From NCBI RefSeq assembly GCF_002245355.1, contig NZ_NOWF01000001.1:186001-250000 (forward strand): a stretch of DNA of 64,000 bases, read 5' to 3'. The stretch is from Paludifilum halophilum. GTDB lineage: Bacteria; Bacillota; Bacilli; Thermoactinomycetales; DSM-45169. The notes under the pieces were generated by a model. That model did no database searches. It saw nothing but the letters and a program-made list of their open reading frames with translations, and was not told the origin of the DNA. Numbering within the stretch: the first letter of the stretch is position 1; every line of letters starts with the position of its first letter. This document shows positions 37,447-46,659 of this stretch, in pieces. A program made the translations under genes and the position numbers.

Positions 37447-38694
37447 TCATTGGTGTTTTTGAGCATAACGGATCGCTCGTTCTGCATTTAGCCTGCCGGA
37501 AGACCAGAAGGTTCCTGTACCAGGGATCTTGTCAGCCGTCTTCATAATAATGTACCGGATTTCTTTGTTATTATATCCCTGTGAAGCAAGCAACGCCGCC
37601 ACTCCCGCGACATGGGGAACAGACATAGATGTACCGCTTACCTCAAAATATTGGCTGCCGATAATCGTCGAAATAATATCCGTACCCGGCGCTGCAATGT
37701 CGACCCATTCCCCATAATTGGAATCTTCCGCTTTTTCGTCGTTTGGGTCGGTGTTTGCTACTGAAATAGCCGGTTTATAAGCGGCTGGATAACGCGGTTT
37801 GGAAGTTGGTTCATTTCCAGCTGATCCTATGACCACCGCTCCCTTTGACCAGGCATACAAGACAGCAGCCTTCAACGTTAGACTCGGCTCGTTGATACCA
37901 AAGCTGCAGGTAATGATATCCGCGCCACGATCTGCGGCATGGATGATACCCTGAGCGAAGTAAGAAGTGTATCCGCTATCCGTCTCATTTTTAAAAATTC
38001 GGATGGCTAATATTTGGGAATTAGGGGAGATTCCTGCGATTCCAATTTCGTTGTTGGTTGCAGCCGCCGCAATACCCGCTATATGGGTTCCATGTCCGTA
38101 TTCGTCCTGAGGATCCCAATCATTTTCCACGAAGTCATATCCTTTAATGACCTTCCCTTCCAAATCGGGATGATCAGCCTGAACACCAGAATCTACAACG
38201 GCTATCGTAATATCTGAGGAACCTATCGTAATATCCCAGGCCTCCGGAGCTTTAATTTTTTGCGGCCCCCATTGATCGGTGGAGAAAAGGGGATCATTCG
38301 GTATGAAAGCCTCGACGGCTTGTCGGTCCTTTTGATGACTGGAAAGCGGCGAGGCTTTCGATACAAAATCCAGGTTCCCAGGTTGATCAGACTCCACATA
38401 CTCCACATCGGGATGGCTACGATATTGATTTTTAGCCAAAGGGAGGGATTCATCTTTAGGTATTTCGACAACCAGGAAATCCAGTTGACGACTTTCGAAG
38501 ATGATCTGATCTCCTTGTTTACGCACGAGGGATTTGCGGGCATTTTCACTGGTTTCCGCTTTAAATTTCACAATCAAACGCTTTTCCGAGGCTTCCGGTG
38601 AAGCTGATTCCGCGATCATCGGAGGCCACGATGTGATAGAAAACGAACCAACCAACAGAAAGATCAAGGATACGATCCATATCTTCCTCGTCAT
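37447..38694 (-). CDS. secreted S8 family serine protease (thermitase-like)
   Basis: About 415 aa. It has a signal peptide (TRKIWIVSLIFLLVGSF, cleavage near AESA), an I9-type propeptide (KRLIVKFKAET to VEYVES) and a complete subtilisin domain: Asp in AVVDSGV (about 167), His in GHGTHIAGIAAA (about 201), oxyanion Asn in GSAGNEP and Ser in SGTSMSVPHVAGVAALLA (about 356). It should be an active exported endopeptidase. AAGGGG precedes ATG 38694; the upstream ATG frame adds seven codons without a better site. It is closest within the window to the broken protease at 3272. Nothing ties it to peptide synthesis, although proteases within such loci sometimes mature or degrade products. Confidence 0.93.
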   Translation of the reverse strand: MTRKIWIVSLIFLLVGSFSITSWPPMIAESASPEASEKRLIVKFKAETSENARKSLVRKQGDQIIFESRQLDFLVVEIPKDESLPLAKNQYRSHPDVEYVESDQPGNLDFVSKASPLSSHQKDRQAVEAFIPNDPLFSTDQWGPQKIKAPEAWDITIGSSDITIAVVDSGVQADHPDLEGKVIKGYDFVENDWDPQDEYGHGTHIAGIAAAATNNEIGIAGISPNSQILAIRIFKNETDSGYTSYFAQGIIHAADRGADIITCSFGINEPSLTLKAAVLYAWSKGAVVIGSAGNEPTSKPRYPAAYKPAISVANTDPNDEKAEDSNYGEWVDIAAPGTDIISTIIGSQYFEVSGTSMSVPHVAGVAALLASQGYNNKEIRYIIMKTADKIPGTGTFWSSGRLNAERAIRYAQKHQ

Positions 38695-38763
38695 GCATAC
38701 CACCCCTTTAATCAAATCATATTTAATGAGTATTTATTTACTTTTCACAACTTTATTTAATAA

Positions 38764-39216
38764 TCAGTTGGCAGTCGATAGATAAATCGACATTTGTTCC
38801 GCCTCAATCACCGTCTTTCCTCCTACTCTCGCCTCACCTTTCCCAATAAGAAACGCCCCTTTTCTCTTGACCGCTTCAAAAAATAAATCCAGTCGATCCC
38901 CTGGAAAGGCGTGATGTCTAAAGTAAACGAACTTAAATGACGCTAAAAACCCCAGATCTCCCCGAGGCTCTTCATCAAGGAAAGCACTAAGTTGAGCGAT
39001 TGATTCCACTGCCAACATAAAAGGCATGGCCGGCTTTTCACTTTCCTGATCAAAAAACCAATCAGACCAGCTCAAGTTCTTATACCCTCTTACCCATAAA
39101 CCTGATTGGCGTTCACAAATCCGGTCCACCAGTAAAAAAGGACGGCGATGAGGAAGCACTTTTAATATTTCATTCAAAAACCCTCTCTCCTTTACAAACG
39201 ATTCAGTCTCCCTCAT
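38764..39216 (-). CDS. FabZ/ApeP-like beta-hydroxyacyl-ACP dehydratase homologue lacking the HFPG motif
   Basis: A 150-aa hotdog-fold protein. It opens with VLPHRRPFLLVDRI as in FabZ and keeps the Glu-bearing helix (AVESIAQLSAFL). The FabZ catalytic segment GHFPGxP is replaced by DQESEKPAMP, so the usual His is missing. This outline resembles the ApeP-type dehydratase homologues of aryl-polyene clusters more than primary FabZ. It lies 87 bases after the aldolase-like gene, last in the run starting with the KAS II gene. It could dehydrate a hydroxyacyl-ACP by a modified mechanism or have lost catalysis. Confidence 0.8.
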   Translation of the reverse strand: MRETESFVKERGFLNEILKVLPHRRPFLLVDRICERQSGLWVRGYKNLSWSDWFFDQESEKPAMPFMLAVESIAQLSAFLDEEPRGDLGFLASFKFVYFRHHAFPGDRLDLFFEAVKRKGAFLIGKGEARVGGKTVIEAEQMSIYLSTAN

Positions 39217-39303
39217 AAAACCGACATCCCCCTCGTGAACATTCGCCGATTAAACCCGTTCAATCGAATCCATGGAGAGGGGCTTTCAGACTGAGAGCAA
39301 AGC

Positions 39304-40377
39304 TCAATGAACGACTGAATCATCTTCCAAGGAAACAGGCCCTTCCGCCAACACATCTTCCACCACAGCCAAAGCTTTATCAACCTCGGAGAATGGCACG
39401 TCGTGATGGAACACCGCACGGAGCCGCCCAAAGCCCATTTCACTGACAAGCAACTCCTTCTGTTGCAAAGCGTGCTGGAACGATCGCCATGTAAAGCGCG
39501 AATCCTGAATTTTGAATAAAACAATATTGGTCTGTACCGTCTCCAGGTTTACCTTAATGCCAGGAAGCTGGGATAAGGATTCTGCAAAGCGACGTGCTTT
39601 TTGATGATCTTCCTGCAAGCGGGATATCATTTTTTGAAGGGAATAAATTCCCGCCGCGGCAACCGCCCCTGCCTGGCGCATTCCTCCGCCTAACATTTTT
39701 CTCCACCGGCGAACTCTCTCAATAAATCCCTCACTTCCCACAACCATGGACCCGATTGGACTGCACAAGCCCTTGGACAAACAAAACTGAATCGAATCTG
39801 CATGACGAGCAATAACATCAACCGGTATTCCTGTTGAAATTGATGCGTGAAACAATCTGGCCCCATCCATATGAACGGGTATTTGCTTTTTGTTTGCAAA
39901 CGCTTGTACCTCTTCCAGATACTCCGGGGAAAGGATGACCCCTCCGCAGCGATTGTGGGTATTCTCCAAACAAAGGAGAGAAGGTAGCGCAAACTGAGGA
40001 TCATTCATGTCTTCGGGAAATGCAAGTTCCAAATCGCTCAGTAACAAGCGTCCATCAGGTTGAGTCGAGATCGGTTCATACACCACCCCTCCACAAACGG
40101 AAGCTCCGCCGGCTTCGTAAATATAAATATCGGATTCATTCCCGACAAGCGCTTTTGTCCCCCTTGGGCAGTGGGACAAGATGGATGCTAAATTGGCCAT
40201 GGTACCGCTTGGCATGAAACATGCGGCTTCTTTCTTCAGTAAATCTGCCGAAAAAATCTCCAATTGGTTCACGGTAGGATCTTCCCCATAGACATCGTCA
40301 CCCAGTTTGGCTTGAAACATCGCTTCCTTCATCTCTGGAGTTGGCTGTGTCAATGTGTCACTTCTCAGGTCGATCAT
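39304..40377 (-). CDS. low-specificity threonine aldolase family PLP enzyme
   Basis: About 357 aa from ATG 40377 (GGAGG eleven bases upstream), overlapping the ATP-grasp stop by 20 bases. Features include the N-terminal MIDLRSDTLTQPTPEMKEAM, GDDVYGEDPTVNQLE, FMPSGTMANLAS, HMDGARLF and the PLP lysine in CLSKGLCSPIGS (about Lys202). Relatives interconvert beta-hydroxy-alpha-amino acids with glycine and an aldehyde. In this operon it could build a beta-hydroxy amino acid for the NRPS from an aldehyde made elsewhere in the locus, or supply glycine. All hallmark residues are intact. Confidence 0.92.
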   Translation of the reverse strand: MIDLRSDTLTQPTPEMKEAMFQAKLGDDVYGEDPTVNQLEIFSADLLKKEAACFMPSGTMANLASILSHCPRGTKALVGNESDIYIYEAGGASVCGGVVYEPISTQPDGRLLLSDLELAFPEDMNDPQFALPSLLCLENTHNRCGGVILSPEYLEEVQAFANKKQIPVHMDGARLFHASISTGIPVDVIARHADSIQFCLSKGLCSPIGSMVVGSEGFIERVRRWRKMLGGGMRQAGAVAAAGIYSLQKMISRLQEDHQKARRFAESLSQLPGIKVNLETVQTNIVLFKIQDSRFTWRSFQHALQQKELLVSEMGFGRLRAVFHHDVPFSEVDKALAVVEDVLAEGPVSLEDDSVVH

Positions 40378-41614
40378 CCCCGCTCTCTCCTCCATTCCAA
40401 TATTCAACTGTTAACCGATCTTCCGCATCCTTCATCACTTTGGAGACCTCATTATAATCCTTGCCATGAGCGATGAAAAATCCAAGGCGATGATACGAAC
40501 TTTCGGGAGGATGAATTCGTGTAAAAGGGCTTGATGTAATCTCTACAGAATGAATCCCTTTCATCTGTCGTACAAATTCAACACCCCTTATTCCTGACAA
40601 AATCCCTTTACGTTCTGCCAGTAGAAACTTTACTCCGGCATAGCCCGTTTTTGGCCGAGTTACTTTTGGTGATTGTCCTACCGCAATCCGTATTTGTTCC
40701 TGCAATAAATCGATCCCGGTTGCCAATTGAATGGCCTGGGGAATCATACCACCGGCTAAGCGTGCATTGACTTCAATTACCTTACATCCATTTTCGGTCC
40801 ATTTCACTTCAGTATGACTCGGACCATTATAAAACCCCACCGCTTCAAGCGTTTTCCTTACCACTCTTTCCAATTCCACTCTCTTGTCTTGGCTTAGAGG
40901 AGCGGGAAATATATGTCTTGATTCAATAAAATGAGGGAAACCAACAGTTGTTTTCTTTGTGATGCCAATACATACGCTTTTCCCTTTATGAGTCAACATT
41001 TCAACACTGTACTCCGGCCCCTCCACATACTCTTCGAGTAGAACCGTCTGAGCTGTCGGTTGTCCACGAATATTTTTATCAATTTCCAACAATCGGGCTA
41101 CTTGATGATTCGCTTCGTCTCGGTTTCGGCACATTAACACCCCCTTTGAGCCACTATCATCCGCCGGCTTAACGATGCAGGGAAAATCCACCGACAACAC
41201 ATCCGGCCGTTCTCCATTTTGAATCGTCATATACTTAGGTTGTGGAATATCAGCTTGTTGAAGTACGCGTCTCGTCTCCGCCTTATTACGACAAATTCGA
41301 ACCGTTTCCGAAGTGTTTTCCGGAATACCCCATTTTTGGTTTAAATAAGCCACGGTTTCCAGATAAAAATCAGAGGTTGTAGTTATTCCGGATATCGCCT
41401 GTGGACTCAGTCGGTTTTCAATCGTTTTTATTAAGCTTTCGAATCGATTTGTGTCACACGTTAAAACCTCAGCTGGAGTTTCTCCGAGTCCCCGATAGCG
41501 GGAAAGATCTCCAGTCACGAATATAGGGATAAACCCCATTTGACTGGCCTTATGAAGAGCTTGCATTCCCGATCCTGTCGTATTGGACTCAATAAACAGC
41601 AGTATATTTTCCAT
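40358..41614 (-). CDS. ATP-grasp ligase (amino-acid/peptide ligase type)
   Basis: A 418-aa protein with the three ATP-grasp parts: an N-terminal Rossmann-like region, the ATP clamp FPCIVKPADDSGSKGVLMCR, the EEYVEGPEYSVEML hinge and the metal-binding EVNARLAGG. This is the carboxylate-amine ligase class that includes BacD, DdaF and relatives joining amino acids through acyl-phosphates. It starts within the end of the cysteine-synthase-like gene (26-base overlap), indicating coupled translation. The likely task is ligating an amino or dicarboxylic acid to the diamino acid made by the neighbouring enzymes, which is inference. Confidence 0.9.
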   Translation of the reverse strand: MENILLFIESNTTGSGMQALHKASQMGFIPIFVTGDLSRYRGLGETPAEVLTCDTNRFESLIKTIENRLSPQAISGITTTSDFYLETVAYLNQKWGIPENTSETVRICRNKAETRRVLQQADIPQPKYMTIQNGERPDVLSVDFPCIVKPADDSGSKGVLMCRNRDEANHQVARLLEIDKNIRGQPTAQTVLLEEYVEGPEYSVEMLTHKGKSVCIGITKKTTVGFPHFIESRHIFPAPLSQDKRVELERVVRKTLEAVGFYNGPSHTEVKWTENGCKVIEVNARLAGGMIPQAIQLATGIDLLQEQIRIAVGQSPKVTRPKTGYAGVKFLLAERKGILSGIRGVEFVRQMKGIHSVEITSSPFTRIHPPESSYHRLGFFIAHGKDYNEVSKVMKDAEDRLTVEYWNGGESGDDRPEK

Positions 41615-42638
41615 GATTGGCTCCTTGATTTAGTCGGGAGTATGACCAACGATCTACCACCGTCCCGTAAGATACCTTCTGGGGAGTTAGCTGTTCCGGT
41701 AAAGTAATTTCATGTTGCAACCGGTAAGACTCATCAAAAATAGTTTGACAGTAACGATCGCCGCGATCCGGGAAAATAGCCACTATGTTTGTTTCAGGCC
41801 GAACTTGCCGACTAATCCATCGAGCCACCGCGTATACGGAACCCGAGCTATTACCAGCGAAAATCTTTTCAATACGGGCGAGTTCCACAGTCGCACCAAA
41901 GGCTTCTTGATCGTTCAACCAATGAACTTCATCGATAATCGAGTGATCTATATTGGGAGGATGAAGGCTGTTTCCCAATCCTCCTTGCAACCGCTTTGGT
42001 TTATCCGGTTGGCCAAACAGTACACTTCCCACTGCATCGACCGCAACCACTTTAGGATAGCAACCCTGCTCTTTCAATGCGCGGGCTGTACCACAAAGGG
42101 ATCCGCCGCTTCCCACAGACCCCACCAAGATATCAATGTTTTTTAAGTCCTGCAGAAGTTCCTCAGCTAACATCTTGTAGGATTTAGGGTTTTCGGGATT
42201 TTCATACTGACGTAACCAGTAGGCATTCGGATACTGATTACGTAATTGCTGTAGTTTTTCTAAGCGAGCACTCTGCCATCCATGTTGTGACATCTTCCTG
42301 ACAATGTGAATACATGCACCCATGGACTCCAACTTTCTTAAAGTGATGGCATCAATGCGTGGATCCGTTACAATATGAACCTCGTGCCTGTAGAAGCCGC
42401 CCACCATTGCGACTCCCAAAGCCAATGTTCCGGATGAACTTTCGATAATCGGAGCCCCCTCTTTTAATTCTCCCGTTCGCTTAGCTTCCAATATGGCCTG
42501 TTTGGCCACGCGATCTTTCATAGCAAATGGATTTAACAACTCCATTTTGGCAAATACATTCCCGGGAGAACAGCTCTCTTTTTTTAAGCAAACCAAAGGG
42601 GTATTTCCGATGCTTTGTATCAAATTTTGATATAGCAT
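41589..42638 (-). CDS. cysteine synthase-like PLP beta-replacement enzyme
   Basis: A 349-aa fold type II PLP enzyme. It has SIGNTPLVCL, the PLP lysine in NPFAMKDRVAK (Lys41; primary CysK has NPGGSxKDR), SSSGTLALGVA binding the substrate carboxylate, and GSVGSGGSLCGTARA binding PLP phosphate. Such divergent CysK homologues (SbnA, VioB-like) use O-phospho- or O-acetyl-amino acids and amine donors to make 2,3-diamino acids. With a PduX-like kinase upstream and an argininosuccinate-lyase homologue two genes up, it probably swaps the phosphate of O-phosphothreonine or O-phosphoserine for the amino group of aspartate. The 12-base spacing to the kinase gene supports one pathway. Confidence 0.9.
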   Translation of the reverse strand: MLYQNLIQSIGNTPLVCLKKESCSPGNVFAKMELLNPFAMKDRVAKQAILEAKRTGELKEGAPIIESSSGTLALGVAMVGGFYRHEVHIVTDPRIDAITLRKLESMGACIHIVRKMSQHGWQSARLEKLQQLRNQYPNAYWLRQYENPENPKSYKMLAEELLQDLKNIDILVGSVGSGGSLCGTARALKEQGCYPKVVAVDAVGSVLFGQPDKPKRLQGGLGNSLHPPNIDHSIIDEVHWLNDQEAFGATVELARIEKIFAGNSSGSVYAVARWISRQVRPETNIVAIFPDRGDRYCQTIFDESYRLQHEITLPEQLTPQKVSYGTVVDRWSYSRLNQGANHGKYTAVY

Positions 42639-42649
42639 ATAGGTTCCCT

Positions 42650-43561
42650 CTATTCAAAAGTAAGTGAATGGAACAACATTACATCTTCAGAAAACTGACC
42701 CATCAGTTTTTGAGCTTGCTCCAACTGAGACGGATATGTTTGACGACGAGGATCCAATAAAATACCCAAATACGTTCCGCTGTGGGCAACAGCCACACCG
42801 ACCCCTTCCACATCCTTGGATATTTGAATGATCGAATCCAACAATCGCTTTGGCCGAATCTTTTGATTCAGTTGGGCACTTCGAGTAGACACTTTCCCGA
42901 TAGACTCCACGTCTTGTTCAGATATGGCTTGAGTAATCTTTTGATGAAGAAAATCGTACTCCTTTTTTTCAATTTGAGTGAAAGGCTTGGGCGTATCATT
43001 AAATTGTACAGTGTCGATCTCTCCACCTTCATCGATTCCAACCACCGTAAGGGGAGGAAGAGTTCCCAAAAATCGACACAATTCGACCTTGCGATGGTAG
43101 AAGGAGACGACCCCCTTATACATGACACCATCCGTCGGTTCGATCTCTCTCATTAATGAGAGCAGGTAGGTTGTAGACAATTTTAAACCCAAACAATCTT
43201 CAATAGCACGAGCAACAGCTACCAAGTCAGCCGAGGAACTGGCCAGTCCTTTCCCTTCAGGCATTTCACTAAATATCTCCAACCTGCCTACCGGAGGATA
43301 TCCATGATCGATCAGTATTTGAGAGATGAACTGAAGGGATTTTTTTTTATGGGAAGGGTTTACTTTTAAAGAATTCATCTTCGAATCAAAATAGAAAGTA
43401 GCATAAGAATACATTTGAATGGGAAATGTAACTAAAAAATCCAATCCATTTTTATCGCCAACTCCTTGTAACAACTCCCCAAATGTTCCAAACGTTTTTC
43501 CCTTCCCTGTAGCCGGAATAAGTCCTTGGATTTTATAAGAGTGAGATTGTGCTAACCTCAC
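42650..43561 (-). CDS. GHMP kinase, L-threonine kinase (PduX)-like
   Basis: A 303-aa small-molecule kinase. It contains GTFGELLQGV near residue 30, the equivalent of the PduX GTCGEL(I/L)QG, then MPEGKGLASSSADLVAVARA near 105 (GHMP phosphate-binding loop) and a C-terminal GVGVAVAHSGTYLGIL. PduX phosphorylates threonine for cobalamin synthesis. No cobalamin genes are nearby, and the adjacent CysK-like and lyase-like genes point to activating Thr or Ser for beta-substitution. The GTG start 43561 has GGAGG upstream and lies 15 bases past the lyase stop. Confidence 0.88.
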   Translation of the reverse strand: MRLAQSHSYKIQGLIPATGKGKTFGTFGELLQGVGDKNGLDFLVTFPIQMYSYATFYFDSKMNSLKVNPSHKKKSLQFISQILIDHGYPPVGRLEIFSEMPEGKGLASSSADLVAVARAIEDCLGLKLSTTYLLSLMREIEPTDGVMYKGVVSFYHRKVELCRFLGTLPPLTVVGIDEGGEIDTVQFNDTPKPFTQIEKKEYDFLHQKITQAISEQDVESIGKVSTRSAQLNQKIRPKRLLDSIIQISKDVEGVGVAVAHSGTYLGILLDPRRQTYPSQLEQAQKLMGQFSEDVMLFHSLTFE

Positions 43562-43576
43562 TGACTCTTCACCTCC

Positions 43577-45079
43577 TCAACTTTTTAAAATATCATTCAA
43601 CGTTTTCTCCGCTTTTTGCTGCTCAATTCGGCATTCTGACCACTCATCTTCCAATTCAGTCAGCATTTGTTGTGATCTATTTATCATCTCTCGTACCCGC
43701 TCAGGGTGAGTTGAACCGGACGAGCACTTTCTGAGAAGATTTTGATCCACATCAAAATGGCTTTGAATCCAGCTGTCAGAAATATTTATCTCATAACCAT
43801 ACTCTGCACACACTTCTTTGACGTTTTGGGCTTTCATTTCGGTGGGAAGAAGCCCTTTATCGATAGAAGAAGCAATGGCTTTACCTGCGATCACTTGAGC
43901 TGTGCGGTAAGGAATTCCAGCTTTTAATGTCAGGGCATTCGCTAATGAAAAACCCCCTAAAAATTCCTTCTCACAGGCTTGGCGCATTCGCTTTTTCAGG
44001 AAGCGGAGATGACTCATAAACACGGTTAACAGTCGGAGAAGGGATTCTGTCGTCTGGAAAAGAGAAGGAATAGCTGTCCCTACTTCTTTCGATACTTCAA
44101 CCAGATTACTATATGGTGTATTTCGCTGTCCCACGATCATACCCATGTGGATCGAAATCAGATGGGAGGTCCTCCCTCGAATCCGTTCTAGAATAGGGAA
44201 ATTTTTCTTTTGAGGCATCGACGACGAAATGCCACTTAATTCGTCTGGTAAATCAATAAACCCGTATTCATTGCTTCCCCACTGAGTAAAGTCCGTTAAA
44301 AAACGACTTAGAGAGGTGGCAAAGATCGATAATTCCCCGGAAATACGCAAAATCCATTCTCTTGATGCAACACCGCTTAAAGCGTGATGGACCGGATATG
44401 AAAAACCGAGATACTCGGCCAATTGATCCCGATCCCATCCCAGTTCCTGCCCCGCCATCGCTCCGCTTCCCAATGGACAGCCGTTTCCCTCGTTGTAGAC
44501 AGCTAACAAACGATGAGAAGTTTGCATGAGAACTTCCAAAAAGGCGGTCAGATAAAAAGAGGGACTGATCACCTGTGCAGCCTGATAATGCGTATACCCC
44601 GGCATCACCGTTTCTACATGCTCTTTCGCCAAATTTAAGGTGACCTGGGCCAACTCGGATAACTGTACAGCTATATCAAATAAATGATCTCTCATATACA
44701 TCATCTGAGCTGTGGCTTGATAGTCGTTGCGACTCCGATCAACATGCCAAGCTATAACGGGTTGAGACAGATTATCGGAAATCATTCCTTCGATCGTAAA
44801 AGCCATATCTGTCAAATGAGTTTCCGCTTGTTTTAGCACCTCGTCCGGATGTAATTTGTCAATAGCGGAATTAATTTCTACTGTTTCTTTACGATCGATC
44901 AGCCCTAACCGCTGGTGCTCAACTAGAAGTGCTTTTTCAATCCATAGATAATAGGAGAGAAAATGACGGGCTTCGTAGCGAAGTTGAGGGTTTAATACTT
45001 CTTCCTTCCAGACATGATGGGGACTTTCCTTGATTCGACCTGTCAGGCCTTTCATATCACTGCCGGATTCCAATTTCAC
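43577..45079 (-). CDS. argininosuccinate lyase-like enzyme
   Basis: A 500-aa fumarase/aspartase-superfamily lyase. It has HVDRSRND (about residue 113), PGYTHYQAAQ with the catalytic His (about 161), and the signature loop SSSMPQKKNF (about 289; classical lyases end in KKNP). No arginine-biosynthetic gene such as argG is nearby. In 2,3-diaminobutyrate pathways an enzyme of this class removes fumarate from an N-succinyl diamino acid, which fits the kinase and CysK-like genes directly downstream. The start is uncertain: GTG 45079 is very close to GGAGG, and ATG 45055 is an alternative. Confidence 0.9.
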   Translation of the reverse strand: MKLESGSDMKGLTGRIKESPHHVWKEEVLNPQLRYEARHFLSYYLWIEKALLVEHQRLGLIDRKETVEINSAIDKLHPDEVLKQAETHLTDMAFTIEGMISDNLSQPVIAWHVDRSRNDYQATAQMMYMRDHLFDIAVQLSELAQVTLNLAKEHVETVMPGYTHYQAAQVISPSFYLTAFLEVLMQTSHRLLAVYNEGNGCPLGSGAMAGQELGWDRDQLAEYLGFSYPVHHALSGVASREWILRISGELSIFATSLSRFLTDFTQWGSNEYGFIDLPDELSGISSSMPQKKNFPILERIRGRTSHLISIHMGMIVGQRNTPYSNLVEVSKEVGTAIPSLFQTTESLLRLLTVFMSHLRFLKKRMRQACEKEFLGGFSLANALTLKAGIPYRTAQVIAGKAIASSIDKGLLPTEMKAQNVKEVCAEYGYEINISDSWIQSHFDVDQNLLRKCSSGSTHPERVREMINRSQQMLTELEDEWSECRIEQQKAEKTLNDILKS

Positions 45080-45154
45080 ACGCCTCCATAGGCTGTTTGT
45101 AGGCTATACTATACACAGTTATCTGTTACGAGAATGCCGCTGCAGGAGACTGGC

Positions 45155-46405
45155 TTAAGACTCATGCCATCGGCGAACAACCAGTACCGCATTGTGTCCA
45201 CCAAATCCAAAAGAATTGCTAATCGCGTATTCAATATCGCAAGGTTGCGCCTGATGAGGAACATAGTTCAAATCCAATTCTTCATCGGGACAATCACAGT
45301 TGATGGTAGGGGGAACTCTTTTTTCCATTATGGAGTACACCGTGGCAATCACCTCTACAGCGCCGGCTCCTCCCATCAAGTGGCCGATCATCGATTTGTT
45401 GGAACTTACCAGAATTTTCTTTGTATATTCTCCAAAAACCGACTTGATCGCTTGGGTCTCCATTCGGTCGTTAAGCGGGGTGCTAGTTCCGTGTGCATTA
45501 ATATAATTCACATCCTTGGGCTGAATCTTTGCCTCTTCTAGAGCTAGTTGAATGGCCCGTGTAGCTCCCGAACCAGACGGATCCGGAGCCGTGATGTGGT
45601 ATGCATCTGTCGTAGCGCCGTACCCGACCAGTTCCGCTAGAATCTTAGCCCCTCGCCGGATAGCGTGCTCTGCTTCCTCCAATACTAATACGCCCCCTCC
45701 GGCTCCAATAACAAATCCGTCTCGATCACGGTCAAATGGACGGCTTGCCCTTTCCGGTTCCTCATTTCTTCGGGACAAGGCTCTTACATTAGAATAGGCG
45801 GCTATGTCGAGTGGCGTAATCGCATCAGCCGTCCCTCCGGCCAGCATCACATCGGCTCGACCGCTCTGAATGGTTTTCATTGCTTCCCCCACAGAGCTTG
45901 TTCCCGTAGCACAAGCCGTAACAACTGCCCCTGACGGTCCCTTAGCTCCAATCAGAATGGAAATTTCACCGGATGGAATGTTCACCAGTGTAGCGGAAGA
46001 GAAATATGGACTTACACGCTTCGGACCATGTTTTAGCAATCTCTTGACATTTTCCTGTATGTAATTAAATCCACCATTGCAGGAGCTGACAAAAACCCCT
46101 GTTCTAGGCGATAACTGACTGCTAACCTCCAATTCAGCTTGATCGATAGCCTGTAAAGCAGCTGCAATCGCATATTGAGTAAAGTAATCCATTCGTCGTA
46201 CATTTTTTTTGGATATGTACGCTTCTGGATCAAACCCCCGAACTTCACCCGCTATTTTCACTGAGAAGTCCTCCGTATCGAAACGCGTAATCGGGCCGAT
46301 ACCACTTTTACCGGAAATGAGATTGTTCCAAAAATCCATTGTGTTAACACCAATGGGACTAACCAGTCCACAGCCGGTAATAACCACTCTTCTGCCCAAT
46401 TGCAT
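45155..46405 (-). CDS. beta-ketoacyl-ACP synthase II (FabF-like)
   Basis: A 416-aa condensing enzyme with an intact Cys-His-His triad: ACATGTSSVGEA (Cys about 164), NAHGTSTPLND (His about 302) and SNKSMIGHLMGGAGA (Lys and His about 341). It extends acyl chains using malonyl-ACP. AAAGGTGG precedes ATG 46405. It heads the run of genes down to the FabZ-like dehydratase. With FabH-, FabG-, FabI-like and ACP genes nearby it is probably dedicated to the locus's acyl chain, although a drug-tolerant spare FabF is an alternative. Confidence 0.94.
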   Translation of the reverse strand: MQLGRRVVITGCGLVSPIGVNTMDFWNNLISGKSGIGPITRFDTEDFSVKIAGEVRGFDPEAYISKKNVRRMDYFTQYAIAAALQAIDQAELEVSSQLSPRTGVFVSSCNGGFNYIQENVKRLLKHGPKRVSPYFSSATLVNIPSGEISILIGAKGPSGAVVTACATGTSSVGEAMKTIQSGRADVMLAGGTADAITPLDIAAYSNVRALSRRNEEPERASRPFDRDRDGFVIGAGGGVLVLEEAEHAIRRGAKILAELVGYGATTDAYHITAPDPSGSGATRAIQLALEEAKIQPKDVNYINAHGTSTPLNDRMETQAIKSVFGEYTKKILVSSNKSMIGHLMGGAGAVEVIATVYSIMEKRVPPTINCDCPDEELDLNYVPHQAQPCDIEYAISNSFGFGGHNAVLVVRRWHES

Positions 46406-46637
46406 TCCACCTTTTTGGAAATAAGGTTCCGATGGTTCGATCTCATTTTAAAAGAATCATCATTTCCGGTCATCCGTATATCCCGCAACAACAGGACTTC
46501 CGATCTATAAACGGCCAATCGAAGCCGTAAGAGATATTATCAGCCTATGGAGAAGCAAGAGACTTCCTGAGCTGAGAATATCTTTCTGATGATTACTCAG
46601 GCACATGAAGGGTTGCAAAATGAATAACCTGATTATA

Positions 46638-46659
46638 TACTCAGTACGCATACTGAGTA
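46638..46659. promoter_or_regulatory. palindromic TACTCAGTA-N4-TACTGAGTA operator candidate
   Basis: A perfect 9-bp inverted repeat with a 4-base centre (CGCA) lies in the 362-base region between fabF and the divergent membrane-protein gene. The arms match the tandem elements at 37243-37266 and the element at 47571. The rest of this intergenic span shows no gene. Confidence 0.6.

Noticed and set aside
42650-43561. Cobalamin-pathway threonine kinase (pduX proper)
   Set aside because: Sequence type agrees, but no cobalamin or propanediol gene is present and the operon context is secondary metabolism.
43577-45079. Arginine biosynthesis gene argH
   Set aside because: No argG or other arginine genes are nearby, the signature loop differs (KKNF), and the neighbours are precursor genes for the NRPS locus.
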